A stretch of DNA of 64,000 bases, taken from Typha latifolia (Eukaryota; Streptophyta; Magnoliopsida; Poales; Typhaceae). Where the stretch lies: the NCBI GenBank assembly GCA_019914945.1, contig CM034102.1, positions 6,189,501-6,253,500 on the forward strand, read 5' to 3'. Below, piece by piece: positions 11,226 to 21,303 of the stretch (the stretch's first letter is position 1; each line of letters opens with the position of its first letter). A program made the position numbers and the translations under genes. Under the pieces are notes generated by a model that worked only from the letters and a program-made list of their open reading frames with translations, was not told where the DNA came from and did not search any database.

Positions 11226-11415
11226 TATGTAAGGGTATAAATGAGCTGAGCTTGGGCGAGTCGGCTCTAACTCAGACTCGGTTTGAAATTTAAATCGAGT
11301 CTTAAAATAAGGCTCAAGCTTGAATCAGTTCAAGCCAAAACAGAGTGAAGCCCGAGCTTCAGCTAAGCCGAGTCTAAGCTGAGCTTAAGCCGCTCGTTTA
11401 TATTGACACCCCTAA
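11226..11415. repeat. Second GAGCT-rich interspersed repeat
   Basis: A 190-base element that opens with aagggtataaatgagctgag and closes with gctcgtttatattgacaccc, an imperfect inverted pair. The middle is dense in gagct/gagtc/aagcc words. It has the same type of ends and composition as 3890-4396 but is shorter. Confidence 0.5.
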
Positions 11416-14330
11416 TTATATATAGTACCATACGGATAATTATATGTGCAGTAACCTTCAATTGATTGAAGGTGTTATTTGCTAATTTTTACTCGAGACG
11501 CCTAGGAGAAATTGAATTGTGTATATAAAGCTAACGGTTTGCTCTTTGTTATTTGAATGGAAACTTCCTAGTAGTAAACAAATGCATATAGAAATGGAAA
11601 GCAATTTCTATCAACTGTAGTTATGTATGTATATGTATATATTTGGTGTATAGAATATTGAGGCGTGTGAACGTTTTCAAGTATCCAATTATGATTGATT
11701 TTGATTAGAAAAAATCAAGAATTTGGACGGTCTTGATTGGCGAACAGTGATGGATCCTTATCCACGATATGGGACCCACTCAGCCCGACACTACGCACTG
11801 AGCCTAACCCCAGTTCTAGTTATCCTCCATAAGCTCAAGTATATTTCTATCCTATATTATTCCAGTAAAAAAGTCAACTCACGTGAAGCCTTGTGGATGA
11901 GCTTGTCCGATTACCAAAAAAAGTCAACTTGTTGGTAATTGGTTAACAATATAGGACGACCTTAATATAAAAGGTTAGGTCTTTTATTGTTAGATATTAG
12001 TTTGACTTAAAAGTTTAAGTTACTAGTTAACGGACCGATACTGCCGTTTAAAACACCTCTCTCTCATATATATATATATATGTTATTCCTAGTACTAAAC
12101 ATAGACGAGTTGACTTAAAAGATTAAATTATCTAGGGATTATTTAATTTGAGGCTAAGCCTTAAACTTAATTAGTTAGTCTTAATTTTTAGTCTTAATTT
12201 TTTTAAGAGTAAACTTGATTAGATATAGAAAAGATAAAAATATATTTAATTACTAAATCAATTTAGAGAATCCAGAATTTAGGCAGTTCCTAGAAATAAG
12301 GTCTTATGTATTGAATCTTTAATAATATATAATACAAGAATAATATATATTATGTCCTAAGAGACCTAATGTTAATAATGTGAATTTCTTGGCTGGTATA
12401 TATCGAGTGGTTGAGATATCTAATCAGGAAGCAATGTACCTATCGTCCTTGTTCCTGGTAGTGCTTCCTTTTAGAGATTTTAAGATTGTTAAGCAGTATA
12501 ATGGATAAACCATCGTTCTCTATTATTTTTAAGTTTTTAGAATAGTTAGTTAATTAGTTAATATAATACTAAAGAAGGATTTAATCATGGATTATTATTT
12601 CTTTTAAGAGGAAACCGTACAAGTGGAGAGGGAATTAATGATCATAAGCTGAGCTTCTCTTGGGGAATCTTAGTCAGGGTTAGGGATGGTGCTGGTATCG
12701 TTACTTTTATGGCCGGGAGCATTAGGGAGGGTCCTAATCCAATTGGTCTATACAATAAGTTCTATTATTTTATGTCATACATAAGTGGAATCAATTGACT
12801 AAAAAATTAAGCACATAAATGATCAATTCAATGTCAACTAAGCCTCTTGATTCGAAGAACTACAAAGGTGATGATCTGTTAGAATAACTTGTCTTATACT
12901 CTTATATGTGACATCACAGATAGGATGGACCTAAAATTTCATAGCTGTAGACCTCATTCAAATAGTTCGCAAGGCTAGCTACTTGCGTGTTGTATAACAT
13001 GAGAAATGCCTTCCCCTAATATGACTCCAATTTGTTTCATCATTATATATAATATGTTCCTTGAATGGCATATTCCTCATTATGCTACATACTAATGGTT
13101 GACATTTCTTTTATATACAAGATTAATCAACCACAATTCAATTTTATTTCCCATCTAACTCGACCATCCATAGTCCCGTCACATATCAAACCGTCCATAA
13201 CATGAGAGAGAGAGAGAGAGGATCTAGTGGTTTCTCAAACAAAATATGATGATTGATCGTGATGCATGGCATCTCATGTGTTATACGGTCAGAAAAAAAA
13301 TTGCACTGAAAACCTTAGCTAAATATGAGCATTTTTCAATGAACTTCTCTTAATATATGAATGACACTAATATAACATTCCATATATATATATATATACA
13401 TATGCCTTTGTCTTTTTGGAGAAGAGATGAAGGCTTCTTTTTCAAGTTTTAAGCTAAGGGTCAAACAATCTTAGGTTTTCTCCAGACAGTGACAGTAAGG
13501 GTAAGGATAGGACTAGATTTAATGAGAAGCTGATCCACATAGCTTTAAGTCCTCAGGGTGGTTATATCACATGACAACTGCGTTCCTCTTAACACGAAAA
13601 CAAATTTGTTTGTTATTGGTTGTATAAGTATCTTGAATGACATTTATATTGTAGCAAAACATATATCATGCATAGCTCTAGATTAACAGTAGAAATTAAT
13701 TAATTAAGAGGGCGTCCGTACGTACTAAGGAAACATCGAATAGCATGCATGTATTGGAAGGTGTAATAAATGATTGGTAGATGTAAAGGAATTGGTTTGG
13801 GGGGCGGGGGAGGAACGCAGTGGGCGACTTCCTGGCACTGTGCGCGCAGTCACACAGCCGCCACTTTCCTGTACCCTTTCCTCTATTTCTCTCTCTCACC
13901 TTCGCTCTCTCTATCTCTCTACCTGTACTACGTTTCTCCCTGTAGCTAGCTTTTAATTAATACCACCAGCTAAAATATGGACCTATATATCTCTATATAG
14001 AATTAACAATAGTGAGAGATAGGAATGGATCAAAAGATCATAATCCAAAGAGAGAAATGAGTATATATATGTATCCCCCATAATAGTGAAGACTACCTTA
14101 TCATATAAACTGAAAGATAGCCCAATAAGACCTTCGAGGAAGAGCCTGAGGAGGTGATATAGGTTTCTGAGAGTGATTTCTTCGTTTCCTTATGCCTTTC
14201 TTTCTCCTTAGCTAACTGTAGCTCTACGTGATTCATGAGAGATTGAAGAGCCTGATATATAGTTGAGAGATCAATTTAACACCCAGGCAATACTCTTAGT
14301 CCTCCTCTTTGATCCCTTCCCTTATCCTTC
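11416..14330. other. Spacer and distal promoter of the HLS1-like gene
   Basis: AT-rich with short dinucleotide runs (TA near 12068 and 13384, AG near 13204). No coding region is supported. The last 500 bases before the HLS1-like gene contain pyrimidine-rich tracts (13875-13940) and are likely promoter, but no specific element beyond the TATA box is defined. Confidence 0.45.
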
Positions 14331-14336
14331 TACCAT

Positions 14337-14348
14337 ATCTATATATAG
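14337..14348 (+). promoter_or_regulatory. TATA box of the HLS1-like gene
   Basis: tctatatatag lies about 85 bases before the ATG at 14429, a normal plant spacing for TATA plus a short 5' UTR. A second TA run at 14350-14361 is an alternative. Confidence 0.5.
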
Positions 14349-14428
14349 TTATATATATATGTGAGATAGACTAAGATAATATAAGCTCACAAGAAAAATA
14401 TATAACTACGAAGAAGAGAAGAGTTGAA

Positions 14429-15838
14429 ATGGAGGAGGAGGCAAGAAGAGTGGCGATCAGGGAGTATGACCCAGAGACGGACCGGTCTCAGGCCGAAGCC
14501 GTTGACCGGATGTGCGAGGTCGGGCCGAGCGGTGAGACGTCTCTCTACACCGACCTCCTCGGCGATCCTCTTGCTCGTGTCCGCCATTCTCCGGCCTATC
14601 TCATGCTGGTCTCTTCTTTTCTCTCCTTCCTTCCCTTCTAATTTTTTTTTTTAATTAAGCTTTTAGCTAACTGTTTTTAGTTGCTAATATTTGGTTGTCT
14701 ACTGTTTGAAACACGTACCAACTAAAGGTAGCTGAAACGAATGGGCCGGCGAAGCAACTCGTGGGCCTCATCAGAGGCTGCGTGAAGACCGTCACCTGCG
14801 GTAAGAAGACTCACCGCAAGGAAACTCCCATCTACACCAAAGTCGGCTACATCCTTGGCCTTCGCGTCTCCCCAACTCACCGGTAACTCCACCTACTTCG
14901 TCATATACACATTAATTAACAAATAATAAATCTTGGGGGTTTTTATTTTTATGTTTTGGTGTGTGACTATAAATAGGAGGATGGGGATCGGGTTACACCT
15001 GGTGCGCCGAATGGAGTCGTGGTTCCGCCAGAAGGGGGCGGAGTACTCCTACATGGCGACCGAGAAGGACAACGAAGCATCCATCCGCCTCTTCACCGGG
15101 CGGTGTGGGTACTCCAAGTTCCGGACACCGTCCATCCTTGTCCACCCGGTATTCTCTCACCGCCTCTCGGTATCCCGCCACGTGTCCATCCTCCGCCTCC
15201 CCGTACGCGACGCAGAGTCCCTCTACCGCCGCCGCTTCTCCACCACCGAGTTCTTCCCCCGCGACTTCGACGCTATCCTCTCCAACCCCCTCTACCTCGG
15301 GACCTTCCTCGCGGTGACCGGATCCACCAGTGACACTTACCGGTGGCCGGGGGTGGACTCGTTCCTGGGATCTTCGCCCGATTCGTGGGCGGTGGCGAGC
15401 GTTTGGGATTGCGGCGGGGTGTTCCGACTCGAGGTGAGGGGGGCGTCGAGGGCGCGGCGACTAATCGCCGCGATTAGCCGGAAGATAGATCGGGCGGCCA
15501 AGTGGGCGAGGGTACCGGCGGTGCCCGATTTGTTTAGGCCGTTTAGTGTTTGGTTCCTGTTCGGGATCGGGGGAGAGGGGGAGGAAGCGGCGGAGATGGC
15601 AGGGGAGATCTGTCGGCACGTGCATAACATGGCGCGGGGAAGGGCGGCGGCGGTGGCGGCGGAGGTGGCGGCGTGCGAGCCGTTGAGGAGTGGGATACCG
15701 CACTGGAGGAGGCTCTCGTGCGCGGAGGATTTGTGGTGTGCGAAGAGGTTAGCGGAGGAGTACAGCGATGGGGAGGTGGGGGATTGGACCAACTCGGCGC
15801 CGGGGAAGAGTATCTTTGTGGACCCCAGGGAGGTGTGA
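14429..15838 (+). CDS. HLS1: HOOKLESS1-like N-acetyltransferase
   Basis: Three exons join in frame: 14429-14608, 14728-14882 and 14977-15838 (stop TGA), with GT-AG introns. The product is 398 residues, close to Arabidopsis HLS1 at about 403. The start MEEEARRVAIREYDPETD and the block VSPTHRRMGIGLHLVRRMES are family hallmarks; RRMGIG is the acetyl-CoA-binding loop of the GNAT fold (about residues 112-117). Downstream blocks AEYSYMATEKDNEASIRLFT and RFSTTEFFPRDFD also match the family. HLS1 controls apical hook formation and differential growth downstream of ethylene and auxin, with proposed acetyltransferase activity in the nucleus. Exon 3 is very GC-rich. The gene appears complete and intact. 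Which HLS paralogue it represents is not settled. Confidence 0.95.
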
Positions 15839-17304
15839 GACCACAGTCTTGGGGTTCGCTGTTAGTTAAGTTCTTGGGTCAGATTATTTTGTCCTCCAAG
15901 ATATCTCAGATGGCAAAGTTCAAATTTTGGCTAACATTAATTGTGAAGAATTCATAGCACTACTCTTTTTACCCTTTGTTTTATTTTGTTTTGGGTTGGA
16001 AATTTTGTAGGGATTTTTACAAATTGCAACTAAAAACTTTTATAATATAATAAAGTGCTACTATATTCTTCAAAGTATCATAATTGTTATTGAAATCATA
16101 ATTTTTCCCCTAACTACCCAAACTAATTATAGTTAAAATTTAACTTAGATTAAACTCATTTTTCTCTCATATTTAAAATTATCCTACATGTACAAGAAAA
16201 ATCTTAATTTTTAGTAAAAAAGAAAATAGTGATAAATATTTTACATTTTAAAATTCAATAAAAATAATATTTTAATATATTTTCTTAAAATAATAATTTG
16301 TTAGGGCATAGTTTATAAAAAAAATTTTAACTAACTTTAATGATAATTCTAAAAGAATCAAAATTTTAGTAGCAATTGAGATATTTTAAATGCAACAAGA
16401 GAGCTCAAGAATCATATAAGACGTACACCAACATGAAGAGTTGCGCTACTAAAATCTCGCGCATATTCTCGTCATATAGGTTCTTCATCATCGTGTCTAT
16501 AAAGCCTAATCTAACATACTGCTTTTTGTTTTACGTAACTCTGTTTATAAATAATATTCGGTTTAAGAACCTTTAGAAAAGGTATTGAGATGTGACATTA
16601 TTGTGTAATAAAGAAAAATAAATAAATTAGAAAAATTTAGTAAATCGCTAAGTTTTTGTTTCGTAAACATTTTCTCAATCGTAGAAAATGTTTGTAATCA
16701 GTACAAACAACCACTCTAACCTCATAATTGACCTATCTAACTAGAATTAGTGTCCCAAATAATTAAATTATATTGGTACTTATGGTCCTTAAATTATCTG
16801 GAAGCATACAACCTCCACTTATGAAATCGAGAAAAATCCTTTTTTTTTTGTTGTGGATTTCAACTTGGTGCTCACTCAGTCAATTGGATTGATCACGCAA
16901 CACTGCAACGAAGATTTGGCCATTCAATATGTTCTACTTTACTCACGGGCAGTAAAGTAAATTACATAGCTAGATTGACTACGGTTAGAAATGGTTTCTA
17001 TTGAACAATGCAAGCAACGAACCGACCGAGTAGCCATCATCATCAACTCTTTATTTATATTCAAACCTTATCTATTCAATTATTTTCTTCTATTTCAAAA
17101 TATTTCCAAATTCGAACAGAATAATCTTCAAAATTCAATCCAATCTAATCCACCTTTATGTCGAGCAATAAATTTCCTAACTGACATGAAGAACTTCCCA
17201 AATTGAACTGAAAAAATAAAAATAAAAAAAATAAATCACATACTATATATGTAAAATCCTACGTATAGACAAAAGAAAAGGTCGCATCTCCTTTCGAGAC
17301 CGCT
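15839..17304. other. AT-rich spacer between HLS1-like and zinc-finger genes
   Basis: 3' flank of two convergent genes. No other gene is seen. About 16040-16380 resembles the AT-rich block near 8480-8890 and may be a dispersed repeat. The small open frames in it have no known domain. Confidence 0.5.
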
Positions 17305-17838
17305 TTACGCCGGCATCAACCACCGTGGTTTCTTTATCTCGACAAAACTCTCCACCTCGAACCCTAACCCTAACTCCGGCGGCGGCGGCAGATTCAAATC
17401 GAAATCTTTAACGGTCGCCGTCGCCTCCGACGGCGTGGCCCCGCCGCCGCATCCCTCGTAGTGCAACCTCTTGTGTCCGCCCAGCGCCTGCCCGGACGGG
17501 AACGTCCGCATGCACACCGAGCACCGGTGGGTCCTCCCCTCTTCGCCGCCACGTGTCGATGCGGAGTCCTCGCTGCTGGCGGTGGGCTTCCGGTGGCTGG
17601 TCTTGTGGCCGCCGAGGGCCTGATAGGACCCGAACGACTTCCCGCATACGGAGCACGCATGGGACTGCTTCGGAGGGGGAGGGGACGGTAAGCGGCGACC
17701 GGACTCGCCTCGTGCGAGCATTAGGAGGCAGAGGGCGAGGTATTCTTCGTCCGTTGCGCAGCGGGGACGCTTGGAACGCTTACCCTTTGAGTACGCAACT
17801 GCTTCCATCTCCTTCGTCTCTAGGGCATCCAAAGCCAT
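17305..17838 (-). CDS. ZAT10: C2H2 zinc-finger repressor, ZAT10/STZ type
   Basis: One uninterrupted frame of 177 residues, intronless as is usual for this family. Order of parts: basic nuclear-localisation box KGKRSKRPR (18-26); L-box [14 protein letters not shown] (31-44); finger 1 (C62, C65, H78, H82) and finger 2 (C106, C109, H122, H126), each with the plant-specific QALGGH helix; EAR repression motif [11 protein letters not shown] (145-155). These proteins bind A(G/C)T-type promoter sites and repress targets during drought, salt, cold and other stress. The fingers are about 40 residues apart, as in other C1-2i members. The length is shorter than Arabidopsis ZAT10 (about 227), so it could be another paralogue of the same clade. 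TATA and ACGT elements lie just upstream. Confidence 0.93.
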   Translation of the reverse strand: MALDALETKEMEAVAYSKGKRSKRPRCATDEEYLALCLLMLARGESGRRLPSPPPPKQSHACSVCGKSFGSYQALGGHKTSHRKPTASSEDSASTRGGEEGRTHRCSVCMRTFPSGQALGGHKRLHYEGCGGGATPSEATATVKDFDLNLPPPPELGLGFEVESFVEIKKPRWLMPA

Positions 17839-17932
17839 TGCTTGTTGGAATCAGTCTCTGAGGTCGCTTAGTGAGGAAGAAAGCTTCACCCCGAAACTTG
17901 GAGGACAAGTAGAGAAAGAGAGCGGAGCTCTG

Positions 17933-17942
17933 ATATATATAG
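17933..17942 (-). promoter_or_regulatory. TATA box of the zinc-finger gene
   Basis: The minus strand reads CCTATATATATCAG about 95-105 bases before the ATG at 17838. It is well placed for a core promoter. Confidence 0.6.
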
Positions 17943-18124
17943 GCTTTAAGCGGTAAGTCCGTCAACAGAATCGAGTTGACCTGCCACGGTGGATGCTGAG
18001 ATTCGTGAAGAGCCTAACTAGGTACGTGGAGATTAGATGGGGGCGTCTCACTGGATTGAGAGCTCGAGGACGTGGTGTGTGGAATGGACACCACACCGCC
18101 TCTTTCTCTACAGGTACCCTTCGG

Positions 18125-18226
18125 CCACGTGGTCTTTAAAGTCGGTGCACCGCGATGCAGACGATGAACCTTCCAGTACTACGCCACGGGGGCTTCGTTG
18201 GCGGTTAAGTCGACGTGGCGCCACGT
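18125..18226. promoter_or_regulatory. G-box and paired ACGT elements upstream of the zinc-finger gene
   Basis: A perfect G-box CCACGTGG lies at 18125-18132. A 14-base perfect palindrome ACGTGGCGCCACGT, with two ACGT cores, lies at 18213-18226. They are about 290-390 bases upstream of the ATG. ACGTGGC is the core of the ABA-response element bound by bZIP factors, which suits a stress-induced ZAT gene. The link to ABA is inference. Confidence 0.6.
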
Positions 18227-18399
18227 ATTTCCGGCACCATTTCACCCACACTCAAGAAAATGATTTTCTCAAGGGTTTTACGGCTGGGCATCTTTTTAAG
18301 TATAACATTATCTACTATCAGGATATTACTAAGTTACCATATAAGTTATTGATTCGATGTGGAGGTTAATATTTATTTAATATTTTTTTTATAGAAGTG

Positions 18400-19200
18400 A
18401 GTTTAATGCTGCGAGCTTGGCCATCAGGTTCGACCACGTGGCGGTCTCCGGTGGCTAAGGTGGCCAACAACAGATGGCAGTCAGACTAGGGAGGCCAACC
18501 ATGGCAATAGGTGGTCGCAGAAGGGTTGAAACATCGACCATGAGCAGTGGTTTCACTAACAACACGAATGGATGTTGACGGCAGTCTTTCAGTCGTTTCC
18601 TACGCCTGCTGCCAGCTTGGCTCTAGTTCGGGGTCCTGTGGAAAAGATCAGATGCGGTCATTTGGGCCAGGAGCGCCTAGATCGTTGCGGGTGAAAAACT
18701 AGAGTTTCGAGCCGTTGCTTCCACCGCAGTTGAGAAAGATGGCGTTGGGGTCGTATCTGGGGGCTTCTTCAGCATTACAAGTACGATGGGATCGATCTGC
18801 AGGGCCAAAAGGGTCTCCATCGTGGTTAGAGGAGGGGTTTTGGTTGCTAGTTGGGTCTCCTCTCCACCTCCCTCATGGTTTGAAGTTGTCTCACCGTGGG
18901 GGGCTGGTTTTCAACGTGGTCGGTTGAGCTGGCGTTGAGGGTTGGCGATGTCGAGCTAGGAGAATCGTCGTCAAGGCCTTGATGGAGGTTAGAATCTCCT
19001 TTGAGTTCTCTTTCAATTCGGCCAAAAATTCTTTAAATAAAGTCTTCACCCACACTAGGGGCATATCGTTAGCAATTTCTAGTGGTGGAGAGGGGGCCAA
19101 AGAAACTCCTACCAGGAACGAAGATGAGTTCCTTGTCCTCCATGGTCGCTCCTTCCTTATTTTTCTTGGATTGTGTGATAACTATTGCCCGAGAAATGTC
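18400..19200 (-). pseudogene. Retrotransposon gag-like remnant
   Basis: Downstream (minus strand) of a degenerate primer-binding site there is a leader reading MEDKELIFVPGRSF, then a short segment with an amphipathic helix (LFKEFLAELKENSKEILTSI), then proline- and threonine-rich sequence broken by stops. The layout fits the start of a gypsy gag, but no gag core is convincing. It is dead in any case. Confidence 0.4.
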
Positions 19201-19213
19201 GCCTTTGATACCA
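19201..19213 (-). other. Degenerate primer-binding site
   Basis: The minus strand reads TGGTATCAAAGGC, which differs from the usual TGGTATCAGAGCC by a few bases. It sits at the boundary of the gag-like remnant and AT-rich DNA that may be an LTR. Confidence 0.4.
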
Positions 19214-19214
19214 A

Positions 19215-20591
19215 TACCAATATTACGAATTAGATTTGGAATGATTTGATCATAAGAAAATAATGAAAATTTATATAATGGTAGCCTCAAAAGTTAGGGT
19301 TCTAATGGTTTTGATTTTCCATAAATCAAATTTTGAGATAAAAAGATATAAATAAATAGTAGAGGAAAGTCAGAATTAGACTGAATGGTAATTATTCAAC
19401 GTTGCAGCGGTTGTCGGAGGGTGGTGGACAGCTAAGGGTGGTTGTGGACGGTCGTAAAATAGGGTAGATCGTGGTGGAAAATGGTGGCTAGGGTTTGACA
19501 GCTTGAAAGGATTCTACGATTATGATCTATTCCTATGAAGATAAATACGATCTACCGGTTATGATAAAATAGTAAATGTGTTAATAATAAAATAACTAAA
19601 CTTAATTATTTTTCAATACTTAGATGCGTAGATTGTTAAACAAAAAAGCTTAACCCTTTTATATAAGGTCAAGTACAATGAATCATACCCGGACTAGTCC
19701 TAAAGGTTTATACCACTCGAAATAGGACTTGTCTTAGAAGTTTACATAACTTAATGGACTTGTCTTAGTGGCTTACATGACTTAATTGAAGTTGCCTTAG
19801 TAGCTTACATGATTTAACTAGACTTGTCTTAAGGGCTTACATAAGAAATAAAGATAAACCAATTAAAAGTTAAATAGACTCGATCCATCGAGCCCAATGT
19901 CCTTGTGATTTGATCTGATTAGACTCGGATCGTATTAACATGACAAATGCATGAACACATTAATATCAACTCATCATTTATGGCATAATGTATGCACCAA
20001 ATTATATTAGCTAATATGGTTCGACTCCCTCACCTGCATGATCTCACTATATTCACAAGTTTACTTAACTCGTAGAATTAGGTTCACTAATCGGCAGCCC
20101 TACTATACTTGACATTAGGTCCACTAGCTGACACCATACTCGTCCCAAATAAACACTCCCAAGTGGGAGGGTAGAGCTTATCAATACAATCGTTTGCCAT
20201 TACCTAACGAAAAATTGATAGATTATCTATCACTGCATACCAAAGATCTTAATCATAGACCTATCACCATGGGTTAGCATTACATCTTGGTTTACCTACT
20301 GAGTGCTCGATCCAACACCATCGAACCATCTGTGTGGAAATCATGAATCGCCACTTAAGAACGCCTTGACCTTGTATCATTAAATACTACTAGGTCCACA
20401 CCATCCCACTCTCCTACCACTACTTTAATACCCCAAGGGGTTTTAGTCTTGTCAATCGATAAAATAATAGCAATATGCTCGAATAATGACAATATGATTA
20501 TCTGGGATCCACAAACTATGACCTCAAACATAAGTCTTACTATATAATACTATAGTATAATTTTCCCGCCTCGTACTCTATCTAGATAAAT
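19215..20591 (-). mobile_element. Probable LTR-derived DNA (ends not found)
   Basis: This DNA lies upstream of the degenerate primer site on the minus strand. It has no coding capacity and holds a 31-33 base tandem repeat at 19690-19846. The 3.2-kb solo LTR next door appears to have inserted into it, since the pre-insertion sequence continues beyond 23840. Confidence 0.35.
19690..19846. repeat. 31-33 base tandem repeat, 4-5 diverged copies
   Basis: The unit is of the form gacttgtcttag..gcttacatgacttaa, repeated with substitutions and small indels: gacttgtcttagaagtttac, gacttgtcttagtggcttac, agttgccttagtagcttac, gacttgtcttaagggcttac. A weaker first copy begins near 19691. Confidence 0.75.
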
Positions 20592-20618
20592 ATTAGGTAA
20601 TGTAATAACCTAGATCTA

Positions 20619-20652
<34 letters not shown>
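20619..20652 (+). repeat. (AAT)n microsatellite
   Basis: About eleven AAT units just inside the left end of LTR copy A. Confidence 0.9.
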
Positions 20653-20709
20653 TATTAATTAAATTAAATTGAAAAAAGAGACAAAAAGAAAGAAAATAAA
20701 ATTTAGTGT

Positions 20710-20735
20710 TGCATGGCACGAGCTCGTGCCATGCA
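20710..20735. repeat. 26-base perfect palindrome
   Basis: The left half is TGCATGGCACGAG and the right half is its exact reverse complement, with no spacer. It lies near the start of LTR copy A. It could form a hairpin in RNA or a cruciform in DNA. Confidence 0.9.
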
Positions 20736-20849
20736 GATTATGGGCGCGTGGCTGCGGCAGGCCCCGGCATCGCTGCAGTCGTGGTCACCTTATCCGACCT
20801 TGATCGCCTCTCTCCCTCTAAATCTTTCTTCTTTCCCTTATCTCTTTTT

Positions 20850-21017
20850 CGGTCTCTCTCTCTCTCTCTCACACACTCTCTTCTCTCTCATAAACTCTCT
20901 CTCTCTCTCTCATTGCTACCGTCGCCGACCCACCGCTACTGTCGCCGTTGCCGTCGTGCTCCCGATGTCGGTGAACCTCCTCCTCTCTCTATATCTCTCT
21001 CTCCCTCTCTTTTTCTC

Positions 21018-21062
<45 letters not shown>

Positions 21063-21065
21063 TTC
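20850..21065 (+). repeat. (CT)n tracts
   Basis: Several CT runs, the longest at about 21020-21060, interrupted by GC-rich sequence. The homologous part of copy B has shorter CT runs at about 25330-25365. The apparent leucine/serine-rich frames here are products of the repeat. Confidence 0.9.
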
Positions 21066-21182
21066 TCTTTCTCTCACTTGGGCTTGGGCTTGTCGGAGCC
21101 GAGCTGCCGGCGAGAGGCCGATCGCCAGCTGGCCAAAAGCAGCCGAGCCCCTCCCGGCTAGCCCGGCACCCCTCCTTCCATT

Positions 21183-21303
21183 CTTCTTCTCTTCCCTTCT
21201 CTTCTTCTTCTTCTTCTTCTTCTTCTTCTTCTTCTTCTTCTTCTTCTTTCTTCTTCTCCTTCCTCCTCCTCCTCCTCCTCCTCCTTCTTCTTCTTCTTCT
21301 TCC
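21183..21303 (+). repeat. (TTC)n/(CCT)n microsatellite
   Basis: Long runs of TTC, then CCT, then TTC again. Copy B has a shorter TTC tract at about 25447-25470, so the array expanded or contracted since the two LTRs diverged. Confidence 0.9.

Noticed and set aside
14933..14976. Upstream part of the long frame before HLS1-like exon 3
   Set aside because: It is intron sequence; the acceptor at 14976/14977 and the family alignment start the exon at 14977.
15337..15792. 151-codon minus-strand frame opposite the HLS1-like exon 3
   Set aside because: GC-rich exons with CG-ending codons often leave an open antisense frame; this one has no known domain.
17461..17861. Open frames on the plus strand opposite the zinc-finger gene
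   Set aside because: They are antisense shadows of a GC-rich coding exon and show no domain.
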